Assembly: GCA_905235815.1 (NCBI GenBank)
Contig: CAJOMT010000008.1
Span: 1 to 22,939, forward strand
Length of the DNA stretch: 22,939 nt
Origin: an uncultured Clostridia bacterium
Lineage (GTDB): Bacteria > Bacillota > Clostridia > Christensenellales > Borkfalkiaceae
Direction of reading: 5' to 3'
How positions within the stretch are numbered: position 1 is the stretch's first letter; the number at the start of each line of letters is the position of its first letter. Shown here piece by piece: positions 8,776-15,985 of the stretch. A program made the translations under genes and the position numbers. The notes under the pieces are model-generated. The model did not search any database. It worked only from the letters and a program-made list of their open reading frames with translations, and was not told where the DNA came from.

Positions 8776-10032
8776 ATGCATATATTAAAAGATATATTGC
8801 AAAATCGAAAAAGTGGGAGATTGCAAGGCGTATATTCGGCTTGTACGGCAAGTCCGGCGGTTCTTGAGGCTGCCATGCTTCGCGCGAAACAAACCGACAC
8901 TCCGGCCGTAGTGGAAGCAACGGCAAATCAAGTAAATCAGTTTGGCGGATATACCGGTATGCGTCCGGCAGATTATTTCAAATTCATAAATGACAGCGCC
9001 GAGAAAGTAGGACTTGATCAGAATCAATTGATTGTCGGAGGCGACCACCTCGGACCGCTTGTCTGGAAAGATGAAAGCGCTGATTCCGCAATGGATAAAG
9101 CGGAAGCCCTCGTAAAAGAATACGTGGAGGCAGGGTTCACTAAAATTCATATAGATACGAGTATGATGTTGGGCGGGGACGACCGTTCAAAGAGATTACC
9201 GGACGAAGTGATTGCGGACCGCGCGGCGCGTTTGATCCGCGCTTGTGAAAGCGTGAGGAAGAAGGAATTGGTGTACATTATAGGCAGTGAAGTTCCTATT
9301 CCGGGAGGAGCGCAGGAAGTAGAGGAAATGTGCATTACGGAAAAGGCAGACGTCGCTACGACGTTGGACGTATTTGCCCACACGTTTGAAAAATACGGGA
9401 TCGGAAACGCTATGCAAGACGTAATCGGTGTCGTCGTGCAGCCCGGCGTGGAATTCGGAGATTCTATGGTAACGGAATACGATCCCCAAAAAGCGAAAGA
9501 CCTCGTTTCATTTTTGGACGGGAAGAAACTAGTCTTTGAAGGGCACTCTACCGATTATCAAACGAAAGAAAATCTTCGCAAAATGGTTGAGGACGGAATA
9601 GCCATCTTAAAAGTCGGTCCCGCATTGACCTTCTATTATCGTGAGGCACTCTATGCGTTGAGTGAAATCGAAAAAGAATTGAGCGATTCTCCGAGTATGT
9701 TCCGTGAACTTTTGGAGAGTAAGATGCTTCTTGAACCCAAAAACTGGAAGAAATACTATTCCGGTTCAGAAAAAGATCTTCACGTAAAAAGAGCTTTCAG
9801 CTATTCGGATAGAAGTAGATATTATATGTCCGATCCGGATATTGTGCGAGCTGTACAGCGAATGATTTTCAATTTGTCCGAAAAAGAAATTCCGGTGTCA
9901 ATGCTTAGCCAATATATGCCGATACAGTATGAGGAAGTCGTGCATGGAAAATGCGCTTGTAAGCCTGAAGATTTAATCAGAAGCAGAATTAATAACGTAA
10001 TTGACGACTATTTATTTGCTACTATTAAATAA
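8776..10032 (+). CDS. gatZ: GatZ/KbaZ-family protein (tagatose-bisphosphate aldolase accessory subunit or related ketose epimerase)
   Basis: A 418-residue member of the GatZ/KbaZ family (class II D-tagatose-1,6-bisphosphate aldolase, so-called non-catalytic subunit). Diagnostic blocks are EATANQVNQFGGYTGM (about 48-63), GGDHLGPLVW (about 88-97), HIDTSM, and YIIGSEVPIPGGAQE. In enterobacteria the family partners GatY/KbaY to form active aldolase, and a GatY homologue is encoded two genes downstream here. Some GatZ-like proteins have instead been described as ketose or ketose-phosphate 4-epimerases, so an isomerising role is a live alternative. The ATG overlaps the end of the dehydrogenase gene region (1 nt after its stop), with GGAG-rich sequence upstream, consistent with translational coupling. 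Family assignment is firm; reaction uncertain. Confidence 0.87.
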   Translation: MHILKDILQNRKSGRLQGVYSACTASPAVLEAAMLRAKQTDTPAVVEATANQVNQFGGYTGMRPADYFKFINDSAEKVGLDQNQLIVGGDHLGPLVWKDESADSAMDKAEALVKEYVEAGFTKIHIDTSMMLGGDDRSKRLPDEVIADRAARLIRACESVRKKELVYIIGSEVPIPGGAQEVEEMCITEKADVATTLDVFAHTFEKYGIGNAMQDVIGVVVQPGVEFGDSMVTEYDPQKAKDLVSFLDGKKLVFEGHSTDYQTKENLRKMVEDGIAILKVGPALTFYYREALYALSEIEKELSDSPSMFRELLESKMLLEPKNWKKYYSGSEKDLHVKRAFSYSDRSRYYMSDPDIVRAVQRMIFNLSEKEIPVSMLSQYMPIQYEEVVHGKCACKPEDLIRSRINNVIDDYLFATIK

Positions 10033-10070
10033 TTTATTTAAGTAAGAAATTAAAATTAAGGAGAAAAAAT

Positions 10071-11120
10071 ATGGATAAAATGATTTTTAAAAAATGTGAT
10101 GATGCTCTTGATTCCACAAAAGTTCCCCAAAAGGAATTATCTAACGGAAGAAAGGTTCCGACACTCGGAATCGGCACTTTCGGATCCGACCGCTTTTCTG
10201 CGGAAGATATAGCCAATTCTGTTTTAAATGCGTTAGAAATCGGTTATAGGCTTGTGGATTGCGCATCTTGTTATTATAACGAGAAAGAAATCGGCGAAGC
10301 CTTTGAAGCGGCTTTTGCGGGCGGTTTAAAAAGAGAAGACGTATTCGTTACGAGTAAATTATGGAACGACAAACATAATCCCGAAGAAGTTATACCTCAG
10401 ATCAAGAAATCTATCGAGGATCTTAAAGTCGGATATATAGACTGTTATTTTATCCATTGGCCTTTTGCAAATTATCATGAGCCGGGCTGTGACGTTACGA
10501 GCCGCGCTCCTAATGCAACGCCTTACGATCATCACCGTTTGATGAGCGTTTACAGAGAACTTGAAAAGGCTGTAGACCTTGGACTTATCAAGTCTATCGG
10601 AACGTCCAACTGGACGAAGGCTAAAATGAAGCTTCTTTTGCGTGATTGCAGAATCAAACCTGTTTTAAACGAAATGGAATTGCATCCTCATTTCCAGCAA
10701 GAAGAATTCTTCAATTACCTCCGCGGCGAGGGGATTCAGCCTATAGGCTTCTGTCCGATCGGTTCTCCGACAAGACCTGACCGTGATAAAACCGAAACCG
10801 ATACTTGCGATATAGAAGATCCGGTTATTTTAAAGATAGCAAAGGCGCACAACGTGCATCCGGCAGTTATTTGCTTGAAGTGGGCAGTTAGGAGAGGGCA
10901 GATTCCTATTCCGTTCTCAATTTACAGAGATCAGGTTTTGAGCAACCTTGCGTCTACTATTTACGATCCGCTTACGGATGAAGAAATGGACGAAATTTCT
11001 CATATCGATAAGAAATGCAGATTGATTAAAGGGCAGGTTTTCCTTTGGAAAGACAATCAGGATTGGAAAGATCTTTGGGATGAAGACGGCGTGATTGTTG
11101 ACGGACGGAATATAGATTGA
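10071..11120 (+). CDS. Aldo/keto reductase
   Basis: NAD(P)H-dependent aldo/keto reductase, 349 residues, slightly longer than the usual 280-330. The catalytic tetrad is visible: D63 and Y68 in LVDCASCYYNE, K96 in TSKLWN, and H129 in YFIHWPF. The canonical DTA..Y.NE motif is changed to DCASCYYNE without loss of the tetrad. GTSNW (around 195) and IPIPFS near the C-terminus are cofactor-binding landmarks. A good Shine-Dalgarno (AAGGAGA) precedes the ATG. It sits between the GatZ and GatY homologues, inside the operon. The likely role is reduction of an aldose to a polyol (for example arabinose to arabitol), which the GatD-like enzyme would then oxidise to a ketose. This role is an inference from context. 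Confidence 0.88.
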   Translation: MDKMIFKKCDDALDSTKVPQKELSNGRKVPTLGIGTFGSDRFSAEDIANSVLNALEIGYRLVDCASCYYNEKEIGEAFEAAFAGGLKREDVFVTSKLWNDKHNPEEVIPQIKKSIEDLKVGYIDCYFIHWPFANYHEPGCDVTSRAPNATPYDHHRLMSVYRELEKAVDLGLIKSIGTSNWTKAKMKLLLRDCRIKPVLNEMELHPHFQQEEFFNYLRGEGIQPIGFCPIGSPTRPDRDKTETDTCDIEDPVILKIAKAHNVHPAVICLKWAVRRGQIPIPFSIYRDQVLSNLASTIYDPLTDEEMDEISHIDKKCRLIKGQVFLWKDNQDWKDLWDEDGVIVDGRNID

Positions 11121-11130
11121 GGAATTGATT

Positions 11131-11967
11131 ATGCTGTGTAATACTCGTGATATATTGTTAAGGGCTCAGTCGGGGAAATATGCGGTTGCGGCGTTTAACG
11201 TAGAGAATATGGAAATGGCGCAGGCTGTAATCGATGCTGCGAAAGAAGAAAAAGCGGACGTCATAGTCCAGATTTCAACGAAGAGTCTGAAATATGCGCC
11301 GGCGGGATTATATGCCGCGATTGTTTCCGAATTAAGCAATAAAGCCGATATTAACGTTGCGCTTCATCTTGATCATTGTACCGATCAGGAATTGGCAGTA
11401 AAGACGGCAGAATGTTTTTCTTCCATAATGATCGACGCTTCCAAATGTACGCTTGAAGAAAACATAAGAGCGACGAAGTATGTTTTATCGGCATGTCGAG
11501 CGAAAAACGTTACGGTCGAAGCGGAACTTGGCATGGTCGGAGGCAAAGAAGACGACATCGTTTGCGATAAGACGGATATTTATGCGAAGGTAGAGGATTG
11601 CGTAAGGTTCGTAAAGGAGACTGACGTAGACAGCCTTGCCGTCGGAATCGGAACCATGCACGGCGTATATAAGGGAGAACCTAAAATTAACGTTGAAAGA
11701 TTGAAAGAGATTCGGGCTGCCGTAAACGTTCCTTTGGTATTGCACGGCGCTTCCGGACTTTCGTCTGAGATTGTTCGAGAATGTATTTCGGAAGGGATCA
11801 GCAAAGTGAATTTTGCAACAGAGTTACGCATAGCGTTTACGCAAGCGGTTAAAAAATCTTTAGAATTCAATGAAAACGTAATTGATCCCAAGGTATATCT
11901 TAAATCGGGATATTTAGCCGTTAAAGAACTGGTAAAAGAAAAAATCGAACTTTGTTCTATGAAATAA
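11131..11967 (+). CDS. gatY: Class II fructose/tagatose-bisphosphate aldolase (GatY/KbaY-like)
   Basis: Zinc-dependent class II aldolase, 278 residues, close to the length of GatY/KbaY. It cleaves a ketose (bis)phosphate to dihydroxyacetone phosphate plus an aldehyde. Catalytic Asp81 and zinc ligand His82 are in HLDHCTD. E132 is in VEAELGMVGG. Zinc ligands H177 (GTMHGVY) and H205 (LHGASG) complete the site. The NFATELR block near the C-terminus binds phosphate. The start chosen is the ATG at 11131, because GAGGA ends 7 nt before it; a TTG at 11125 would be only 1 nt from that site. Gene context (GatZ and GatD homologues) favours the tagatose-type subgroup over housekeeping fructose-bisphosphate aldolase. 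The natural substrate in this pathway is not known. Confidence 0.9.
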   Translation: MLCNTRDILLRAQSGKYAVAAFNVENMEMAQAVIDAAKEEKADVIVQISTKSLKYAPAGLYAAIVSELSNKADINVALHLDHCTDQELAVKTAECFSSIMIDASKCTLEENIRATKYVLSACRAKNVTVEAELGMVGGKEDDIVCDKTDIYAKVEDCVRFVKETDVDSLAVGIGTMHGVYKGEPKINVERLKEIRAAVNVPLVLHGASGLSSEIVRECISEGISKVNFATELRIAFTQAVKKSLEFNENVIDPKVYLKSGYLAVKELVKEKIELCSMK

Positions 11968-11987
11968 GCTTTAAGGAATGAAATAAA

Positions 11988-12989
11988 ATGGCAGCTACAA
12001 TGCGTGATTTATCACGTTATACCAATTTATCTGTCGGAGTCATAAGTAAATACTTTAACGGGAAACCTATCCGTGAATCAAATAAAAAGTTGATTGAAGA
12101 GGCAATAGAGGCACTCGATTATAAACTGAACAGCACTGCAAGAAGTTTAAAGACTAAGCGGACGTATTCGGTAGGTATTATTATACCGAGATTGCAGAAT
12201 GCTTTTAATACGTCTATAGTGGAAAAACTTGAAAGCTATCTTCAACAGATAGGATATAGTATTATTCTTGTCAGTTCCGGTGGCGACGTCGGCAGACAAC
12301 AACAGTGTATTCAATTTTTGCTGGATAAAAGAGTGGATGCTGTAATAATGATTCCTACGGGAGACAGCGAGGACTGTGTGGAATTATTAAAAAAAGAAAA
12401 TATTCCACTCCTCATTATGGATCAAAAAATAGAGAGTACGTATTGCGATTCCGTGTTGCTGAATAATACTAAGGCAGGATATATTGCTACTAAATGTCTG
12501 ATAGAAAAGGGGCATAAAAAGATAGCAGTAGTAACGGGGCATGATAATTATTATACGGCGCGCGAGCGTGTATCCGGTTGCAGACAAGCATTTTCGGAGG
12601 CCAATCTTGATTTTGATGAGTCTTTAGTCATTAAAACGGATAATACGTCTTTGGAATCTTGCAGAATGTTTGGTGAAATGCTTGATCAAAATAAGGGAAT
12701 CACGGCGGTTTTGTCCACAAATTACGAAACGACTTTGGGCGCAGTTATGGCCCTTAACGAACACAACAAAAAAATTCCCAAAGATATTTCTGTCGTGGGC
12801 TTTGACAGCATGGAACTTTCGAAAATAGTCGTTCCGCATTTAAGTATTGTCGAACAGCCGATTGAGAAAATTTCCGAAGCAGCGTTTAAATTGTTATTAG
12901 CCAGAATAAATGATTTTTCTCTCCCTACACAAAATATCATTATCGATGCAGAATATTTGGAAGGAGAATCTGTAGAGGATATTCGCTGA
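11988..12989 (+). CDS. LacI-family transcriptional regulator
   Basis: A 333-residue regulator with an N-terminal LacI-type helix-turn-helix (residues about 4-55: MRDLSRYTNLSVGVISKYFNG then ALDYKLNSTARSLKT). A periplasmic-binding-protein-like sensor domain follows from about 60 (SVGIIIPRLQNAF, VSVVGFDSMELS-type strand near 265-280). It should bind operators as a dimer and respond to a sugar or sugar phosphate. It is the last gene of the GH172-aldolase operon and starts 20 nt after the aldolase stop, so it probably autoregulates the cluster. AAGGA precedes the ATG at 11988; the ATG at 12000 is an alternative start. No operator could be identified because the operon promoter lies outside the window. 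Confidence 0.92.
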   Translation: MAATMRDLSRYTNLSVGVISKYFNGKPIRESNKKLIEEAIEALDYKLNSTARSLKTKRTYSVGIIIPRLQNAFNTSIVEKLESYLQQIGYSIILVSSGGDVGRQQQCIQFLLDKRVDAVIMIPTGDSEDCVELLKKENIPLLIMDQKIESTYCDSVLLNNTKAGYIATKCLIEKGHKKIAVVTGHDNYYTARERVSGCRQAFSEANLDFDESLVIKTDNTSLESCRMFGEMLDQNKGITAVLSTNYETTLGAVMALNEHNKKIPKDISVVGFDSMELSKIVVPHLSIVEQPIEKISEAAFKLLLARINDFSLPTQNIIIDAEYLEGESVEDIR

Positions 12990-13028
12990 TAACGGGTAAA
13001 TAGTATTAAAAACGAATGAGGAAATCTT

Positions 13029-13097
13029 ATGGAAAAGAAATATAAATTTAAAAAGTCAACTTTAAATGGGCAATTTTTCGCTAAGGGCAAAAGATAA
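13029..13097 (+). CDS. Possible 22-residue basic peptide or gene remnant
   Basis: A short ORF encodes MEKKYKFKKSTLNGQFFAKGKR. It is preceded by GAGGA about 6 nt before the ATG, and it lies between the LacI gene and its terminator. About a third of its residues are Lys or Arg. It could be a small basic protein, a gene relic, or chance. Nothing recognisable was found in it. Confidence 0.25.
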   Translation: MEKKYKFKKSTLNGQFFAKGKR

Positions 13098-13163
13098 CGA
13101 GCACAAGCGAATATCAAGAATCCCAGATCATAATTCTATAAACTAAAACACCAATATGTGTTT

Positions 13164-13199
13164 CAGAGCCTGTATCGCTTAGATACAGGCTCTGTTTTT
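13164..13199 (+). terminator. Strong intrinsic terminator of the GH172 operon
   Basis: A perfect 13-bp stem (CAGAGCCTGTATC paired with GATACAGGCTCTG, loop GCTTA) is followed directly by TTTTT. It closes the carbohydrate operon. The remaining intergenic sequence from 13200 to 13328 is AT-rich and shows no gene or clear signal. Confidence 0.93.
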
Positions 13200-13328
13200 A
13201 CGTTTTTAGGTAAAAAACATGGTGAAATTGGCCCTACAAAGTATTATTCCTTTAAAGTTGAACACTTTACTTTTGATTTTCGACGTGGTAAAATATTTAT
13301 AGAAAAAAGTACTGATATTTTATATAAT

Positions 13329-13349
13329 ATATGACAGAAAGTGTCATAT
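13329..13349. promoter_or_regulatory. Perfect inverted repeat, candidate operator
   Basis: ATATGACA-GAAAG-TGTCATAT is a perfect 8-bp inverted repeat with a 5-nt spacer. It covers the -35 region of the -10 box at 13359, so a repressor bound here would block the promoter. The decayed XRE-type regulator gene downstream is a natural candidate for the former binding protein; that link is inference. Confidence 0.6.
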
Positions 13350-13358
13350 TTAATATAG

Positions 13359-13364
13359 TATAAT
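13359..13364 (+). promoter_or_regulatory. -10 box for the DUF1835-like gene
   Basis: A consensus TATAAT lies 36 nt before the ATG at 13401. No good -35 hexamer lies 17 nt upstream; that position is inside the inverted repeat. An AAGGGG stretch at 13383-13388 is the likely ribosome site, about 12 nt from the ATG, which is longer than usual. Confidence 0.55.
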
Positions 13365-13400
13365 TTATAAAAGATTGCTTAGAAGGGGAAATGATATTTT

Positions 13401-15683
13401 ATGATCGATGTTTGTTTTGGCGATAGCGAAGCCGGCGAAATTAAATTTAATTTGTTTAAAATCCAACGTGAAACTACAAGTCAAGATATAGATAATTTCA
13501 GACAAGCTGCCGGCGAGGGCAATAAAGTTGTTGACCTTTTCTTTTCCAATGAAACGGGGCAATACTGTCATTCTAAACAAATATGTTATTTAAATATATT
13601 GTTTGATATAGGAGATATATCAGGCGATAACGTTTTTGAAAAGCAATTAGATAGGACGTTAGAAGGGTGGGATTTTCGCAACAAGAAAGAAAGAGACGAA
13701 TATCGCAAGAGACTTTTACGAAGATATAATAGGATAATCAGTGCGGCCAAAAAGGGCGAAACGGTAAGATTATGGCATTATGACTCACCGCATTCTTGGT
13801 GTGGATATTATTTTATTTTATCGCAAATTAAAGCTTATAAACCTACGGTAATCTCTTTATATATGCCTAACGAAGATAGCCAAAGCTATTTTAATCACTG
13901 TAATAGTTGGTTGGGAGATTTTAAACAAAACTTTTTGAAAGCGGCAAAAGTTATGTCGCAGGAAGAGATAGAAGAAGAGTCGCGCAAGTGGGATCGCCTT
14001 GTCGCGGACAATAAAACATTGCGCGTGGGTGGTCCAAATGGAATTTTAAGTGTTGATGATAATTATTTTGACAAGTATATTTTGGAGCATATTCCTAACG
14101 GCGAATTTAAAATGACTGTCCTTGTAGGGGCTGTTTTAGGTGAATATAAAATTTCGGAATCGTTTATTGAGCAGCGGATACATAAATTTATTGATGACGG
14201 CATTTTGGAAATTACCGGTCACTATAACACGAGGGGTGATTATTTTAATCCCGACTATCATTGTTATTTGCGTCGCATTATAGGAGAAGACGAAAGGAAA
14301 GCTATTTTCGATTATGAAACCAAAGAAAATAAGATAATAGACGTAATCGCAGGCAATAAGCAAAGCTTGAGAGCGTATCTTTTCGAGGCAAAAAGAGCAA
14401 AAGAAAAATATGAAGACCTTCGTTTTTCAATGACCGAATACACTTCGGAAGGCGGCAAGGAGACGGAATGCGTTATGTCTGCCGAAAACATTTTACTGCT
14501 AAGGCAAGAAAGCAGAAAAGAGTTATTTGAAAACTTTAAGGATAATAAGTATTTTGACAGCCGACTCGTCGATAAAATGCTTTCTTTTGATAATGAGTTT
14601 TGCGTTATGGATTTAAATTTGGCGCTCAGCGATATATCCGACGAAAAATTTTATGACGGCAGGCTGGCGTACGTACATAATCAAATAGTCATATATTTAG
14701 GAGGAGAGGAAAGCGAGGCCAAAGAGATTGTCGATAATCAACTTAAATTAGTTGACAAGATTGTAGAGTATGCGAAAAACGGCTATACGTTAAGATTTTG
14801 GTGTAGCCGCAATAACGAAGATATATGTTCCTTATATTATTTAATGAACAGGCTTCGCGGAATCGAGTGCCCTATTTTATTATTGGATCTGCCGAGAAGA
14901 ATTCGTAAGCCGAACGGAAGATTTATAGATAATCTAAGGAGTTGGGGTCAACTTGGACGTGAACAAATCGGGTTTGCGATTTCGCAATGTAATCCGCGCA
15001 TCATAACGGCGGAAGAGAAAGAGAAATACGCGCAAAGATGGGATAGATTAAAAGAGGAGAATTCAAAGATCAGAATCACTTGCGGAAACGGAATAAAGAG
15101 CGTTCCCATTGATTACTATTTTAGGATTATCGAAAGAATTTGCCCTAAGGATAAACCGTTTAAATTAACGAGTCTGCTCAGATTAATCAATAAAGAAGAG
15201 AAACGCAGAAGTTTAGATGATTTTCCATATTATTTTTGGACAACGCAGTTTTATATTATGATAGATAGAGGTATTTTGCGTAAAGTAAAAGAAATTGATA
15301 ATGACTTTTGGGGTTATAACTGCTGGGTTGAGTTTCCAACTGTAATGGATAAAGAAGAAGATGCATTTGATATATCTGACCATAACTTACGAAAATATAA
15401 ATACACGTATTGTAGTAAGTGCGGGCAATTGGTTGACAAAACGGATTATGGAGAGCGTAAATATTGCAGGTATTGTGAAAATCCGTCGAAAGACACTTTC
15501 ACTGTAATAGGCAAAATATATGAAAAGGCAAAGTACGTTATGAATTATTTGCTTAACATTAACGTTGCAGAGGATATTATTAAATTAGCTATTGCTGACA
15601 AGAATTTGGATAAAAGTTATCAAGTTATAATAAACAATGAAAAAATCAATGCTGAGGATTTTATTAAAGAGGCAGGGATATGA
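13401..15683 (+). CDS. Tandem DUF1835-like protein with C-terminal zinc ribbon, function unknown
   Basis: A 760-residue protein that resembles DUF1835-domain proteins of Firmicutes. It contains two copies of the same unit. Unit 1 (about 2-300) begins IDVCFGDSEAGE and contains LFDIGDIS, GETVRLWHYDSPHSWCGYYF, WDRLVADN and PNGILSVDDNYFD. Unit 2 (about 312-650) begins IDVIAGNKQS and repeats these in order as LALSDIS, GYTLRFWCSRNNEDICSLYY, WDRLKEEN and GNGIKSVPIDYYF. A zinc ribbon follows: C671-x2-C674-x14-C689-x2-C692. There is no signal peptide or membrane segment, so it is probably cytoplasmic. The domain function is not known. The gene has its own promoter and candidate operator, and its stop overlaps the start of a broken XRE gene. 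Its AT-rich, Lys- and Asn-rich coding differs from the neighbouring operon, suggesting an accessory origin. Confidence 0.72.
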   Translation: MIDVCFGDSEAGEIKFNLFKIQRETTSQDIDNFRQAAGEGNKVVDLFFSNETGQYCHSKQICYLNILFDIGDISGDNVFEKQLDRTLEGWDFRNKKERDEYRKRLLRRYNRIISAAKKGETVRLWHYDSPHSWCGYYFILSQIKAYKPTVISLYMPNEDSQSYFNHCNSWLGDFKQNFLKAAKVMSQEEIEEESRKWDRLVADNKTLRVGGPNGILSVDDNYFDKYILEHIPNGEFKMTVLVGAVLGEYKISESFIEQRIHKFIDDGILEITGHYNTRGDYFNPDYHCYLRRIIGEDERKAIFDYETKENKIIDVIAGNKQSLRAYLFEAKRAKEKYEDLRFSMTEYTSEGGKETECVMSAENILLLRQESRKELFENFKDNKYFDSRLVDKMLSFDNEFCVMDLNLALSDISDEKFYDGRLAYVHNQIVIYLGGEESEAKEIVDNQLKLVDKIVEYAKNGYTLRFWCSRNNEDICSLYYLMNRLRGIECPILLLDLPRRIRKPNGRFIDNLRSWGQLGREQIGFAISQCNPRIITAEEKEKYAQRWDRLKEENSKIRITCGNGIKSVPIDYYFRIIERICPKDKPFKLTSLLRLINKEEKRRSLDDFPYYFWTTQFYIMIDRGILRKVKEIDNDFWGYNCWVEFPTVMDKEEDAFDISDHNLRKYKYTYCSKCGQLVDKTDYGERKYCRYCENPSKDTFTVIGKIYEKAKYVMNYLLNINVAEDIIKLAIADKNLDKSYQVIINNEKINAEDFIKEAGI

Positions 15684-15937
15684 TGGTGTTAAAAAAACTG
15701 AGAGACGACCGAAACAAGGCGATATAAGTAGTTTATTCCGCAAAAAGCGGAAACGAGTCCTCGTTGTGGGCGATTGAAAAAGGTAGCCCTTCAGTTGCGA
15801 TGGGATATTACGCGGCGACGCTGCACGCCTTGGGCAATATGGATAAAGATTTGTTATTGATTGCGCAAGATGACAAATTGGGGAGAACTATACAGGATTT
15901 GAACTTGCCCACGCATCGTCGCGCGCCCAATATTTAA
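15680..15937 (+). pseudogene. Decayed XRE/HipB-like antitoxin-type regulator
   Basis: Translation from the ATG at 15680 or 15683 gives VLKKLRDDRNKAI, then an in-frame TAA at 15725-15727. It then continues in the same frame as SLWAIEKGSPSVAMGYYAAT, LHALGNMDKDLLLIAQDDKL and GRTIQDLNLPTHRRAPNI. The IEKGSPSV...LHALG...DDLLLIA-like...LGR..QDL.LP..RRAP pattern is typical of XRE regulators found beside HipA-type toxins. The helix-turn-helix region before IEKG appears shortened and degraded, so this is not just a single point nonsense. ATGA overlaps the stop of the preceding gene, which indicates ancestral coupling. No HipA-like toxin gene is present in the window. Confidence 0.75.
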
Positions 15938-15975
15938 AAGGTGTTATATGCTATTTTGCATATAACACCTTTTTT
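15936..15975. terminator. Bidirectional terminator between convergent genes
   Basis: A 12-bp perfect stem (GGTGTTATATGC paired with GCATATAACACC, loop TATTTT) is flanked by AAAA on the left and TTTTTT on the right. It can end transcription from the DUF1835/XRE side on the + strand and from the decarboxylase on the - strand. Confidence 0.92.
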
Positions 15976-15985
15976 AGTTCAAAGT

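Noticed and set aside
11125..11130. TTG start for the GatY-like aldolase
   Set aside because: It would sit 1 nt from the GAGGA site; the ATG at 11131 is properly spaced and matches the family's N-terminus.
15725..15727. Programmed readthrough or recoding of the in-frame TAA in the XRE remnant
   Set aside because: No recoding signal is visible and the adjacent helix-turn-helix is also degraded, so simple gene decay is the better explanation.
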